From a virus: a stretch of DNA of 22,806 nucleotides. The position numbers were made by a program, and so were the translations under genes. The notes under the pieces are model-generated. The model worked only from the letters and a program-made list of their open reading frames with translations, did not search any database and was not told the DNA's origin. The stretch covers positions 1 to 22,806 of the IMG/VR virus record IMGVR_UViG_3300004097_002589; one strand, 5' to 3'. The stretch's first letter is position 1. Every line of letters starts with the position of its first letter. Below, one piece after another: positions 22,045 through 22,806 of this stretch.

Positions 22045-22806
22045 ATGGATATGTTAACTATCTGGATGGTACTAGGCTTTTTAATGGCTGCATATAGTGT
22101 TATCGCAAATGATTCAGTGCAAACTCTTGGCACTTGGGTCGCTTCTAACCACGAACGTTTTAGTTGGACTAAGCTCTGGGCCGCCGCTTCGGCGGTTTTG
22201 CTTTGGGCGCTATGGTATGGATGGTATGTCAACGGAGGAGACATTTCATACGGACGTTTAACTAAAATTCCTTTTCAAGAGATTCAATGGTATCACGCAG
22301 CGGCTCCTGCCGTACTCCTTGTGCTAACTCGCATTGGTGTGCCAGTCTCTACATCCTTCCTTGTTCTCTCAGCTTTTGCGTCAACCTTTGTGTTGGAAAA
22401 GATGCTGATGAAATCAATCATGGGTTATGCTGTAGCCGCTGTGGCAGCTTATGCTCTTTGGCACATCATTGCTAGATTAATTAACGAAAAGAAACCTATT
22501 GGTGATCATTGGAGCCGTCCTTATTGGCGGGTAGCACAGTGGGGAACAACAGGCTTGCTATGGTGGACTTGGTTATCACACGACATGGCTAATATTGCCG
22601 TGTTTTTACCTCGTCAAGTTCCCTGGGACTTAATGATTCTTATCTCTATTGTCTTTGTAGGCGGACTTGCTTTTATGTTTAGAGAGCAGGGCGGCAAGAT
22701 TCAAAATATTGTGTTGGAAAAAAGTACCACACGATATATTAGGTCAGCTACGTTAATTGATTTAGCGTATTTTATTATTCTCTACTTCTTCAAAGAACTT
22801 AATTCA
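22045..22806 (+). CDS. PiT-family inorganic phosphate transporter, 3' end outside the window
   Basis: The 254 visible codons are open to the window edge with no stop. The first segment GFLMAAYSVIANDSVQTLGTWVAS (11-34) matches the PiT signature, in which an AND motif in the first helix is followed by GT. RIGVPVSTSFLVLSAFAS (about 96-113) matches the GLPVST region, and SHDMANIAVFLPRQV (about 179-193) is a second copy of the D-ANA-type signature. Several membrane helices are evident. Relatives carry phosphate into the cell with Na+ or H+. The start is the first ATG (22045; a second at 22051) after a weak AAGAAG. Codons are richer in G and C than in the long operon before it, suggesting later acquisition from a host. 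The PiT call is based on motifs. Confidence 0.82.
   Translation, partial: MDMLTIWMVLGFLMAAYSVIANDSVQTLGTWVASNHERFSWTKLWAAASAVLLWALWYGWYVNGGDISYGRLTKIPFQEIQWYHAAAPAVLLVLTRIGVPVSTSFLVLSAFASTFVLEKMLMKSIMGYAVAAVAAYALWHIIARLINEKKPIGDHWSRPYWRVAQWGTTGLLWWTWLSHDMANIAVFLPRQVPWDLMILISIVFVGGLAFMFREQGGKIQNIVLEKSTTRYIRSATLIDLAYFIILYFFKELNS

Noticed and set aside
22011-22475. Frames in other registers over the PiT gene (antisense 22011-22244 and + strand 22287-22475)
   Set aside because: Both overlap the membrane-protein frame that matches PiT motifs; they show only low-complexity Cys/Ser-rich translations.
1-22806. CRISPR array, insertion sequence or integrase
   Set aside because: No regularly spaced repeats, transposase or recombinase motifs, or terminal repeats were found on either strand.

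Overview
The window is a compact, AT-rich stretch in which every supported gene lies on the + strand. Genes usually overlap by 1 to 23 bases or are separated by only a few. Gene content points to a large tailed double-stranded DNA phage (Caudoviricetes), probably of a marine Gram-negative bacterium. It carries its own family A DNA polymerase, DnaB-type helicase, CHC2/TOPRIM primase, NAD-dependent ligase, UvsW-like helicase and probable single-strand-binding protein. It also carries host-like metabolic genes (PurT, peptide deformylase, carbamoyltransferase, PiT-type phosphate transporter). No virion structural gene, integrase, tRNA or CRISPR array was seen, and the host assignment is inference.

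Layout. Positions 3-2824 hold a 5'-truncated gene of unknown function, a 2-oxoglutarate/Fe(II) oxygenase-like enzyme, a PC4-like protein, a small helix-turn-helix protein and a possible methyltransferase remnant. A sigma70-like promoter then drives NAD-dependent DNA ligase (2897-4633). A second, stronger promoter drives a codon-optimised protein made of repeated DNA-binding helical units (4780-5460), bracketed by stem-loops. Positions 5521-6615 hold an unknown gene and a cytidylyltransferase/cupin fusion. A third promoter drives UV-damage endonuclease and a small one-helix membrane protein (6672-7891).

A fourth promoter opens the replication operon. Its order is a DNA-binding protein, helicase, primase and DNA polymerase, then peptide deformylase, an unknown gene, a tiny cysteine-rich metallothionein-like protein and a carbamoyltransferase. 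It continues with the UvsW-like helicase, an unknown gene and the SSB candidate. From 18255 to 21749 the same tight run carries a glycosyltransferase-like protein, PurT, a small unknown protein, a PP-loop ATPase and a fatty-acid-hydroxylase-like membrane protein.

The last part is different. A 295-base non-coding gap (21750-22044) contains a locally GC-rich branched hairpin element, further hairpins, tandem 11-bp repeats that look like a Pho box exactly 10 bp before a TATAAT box, and a 16-bp perfect palindrome at the expected transcription start. It leads into a PiT-family phosphate transporter that runs off the window. The simplest reading is a phosphate-starvation-induced phage gene under host PhoB control.

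The most unusual items are this Pho-box/PiT unit, the branched GC-rich element, the overlooked metallothionein-like gene, the abundant HTH-repeat protein, a degenerate uracil-DNA-glycosylase-like segment fused to the polymerase, and a ligase that has lost its zinc-finger cysteines.
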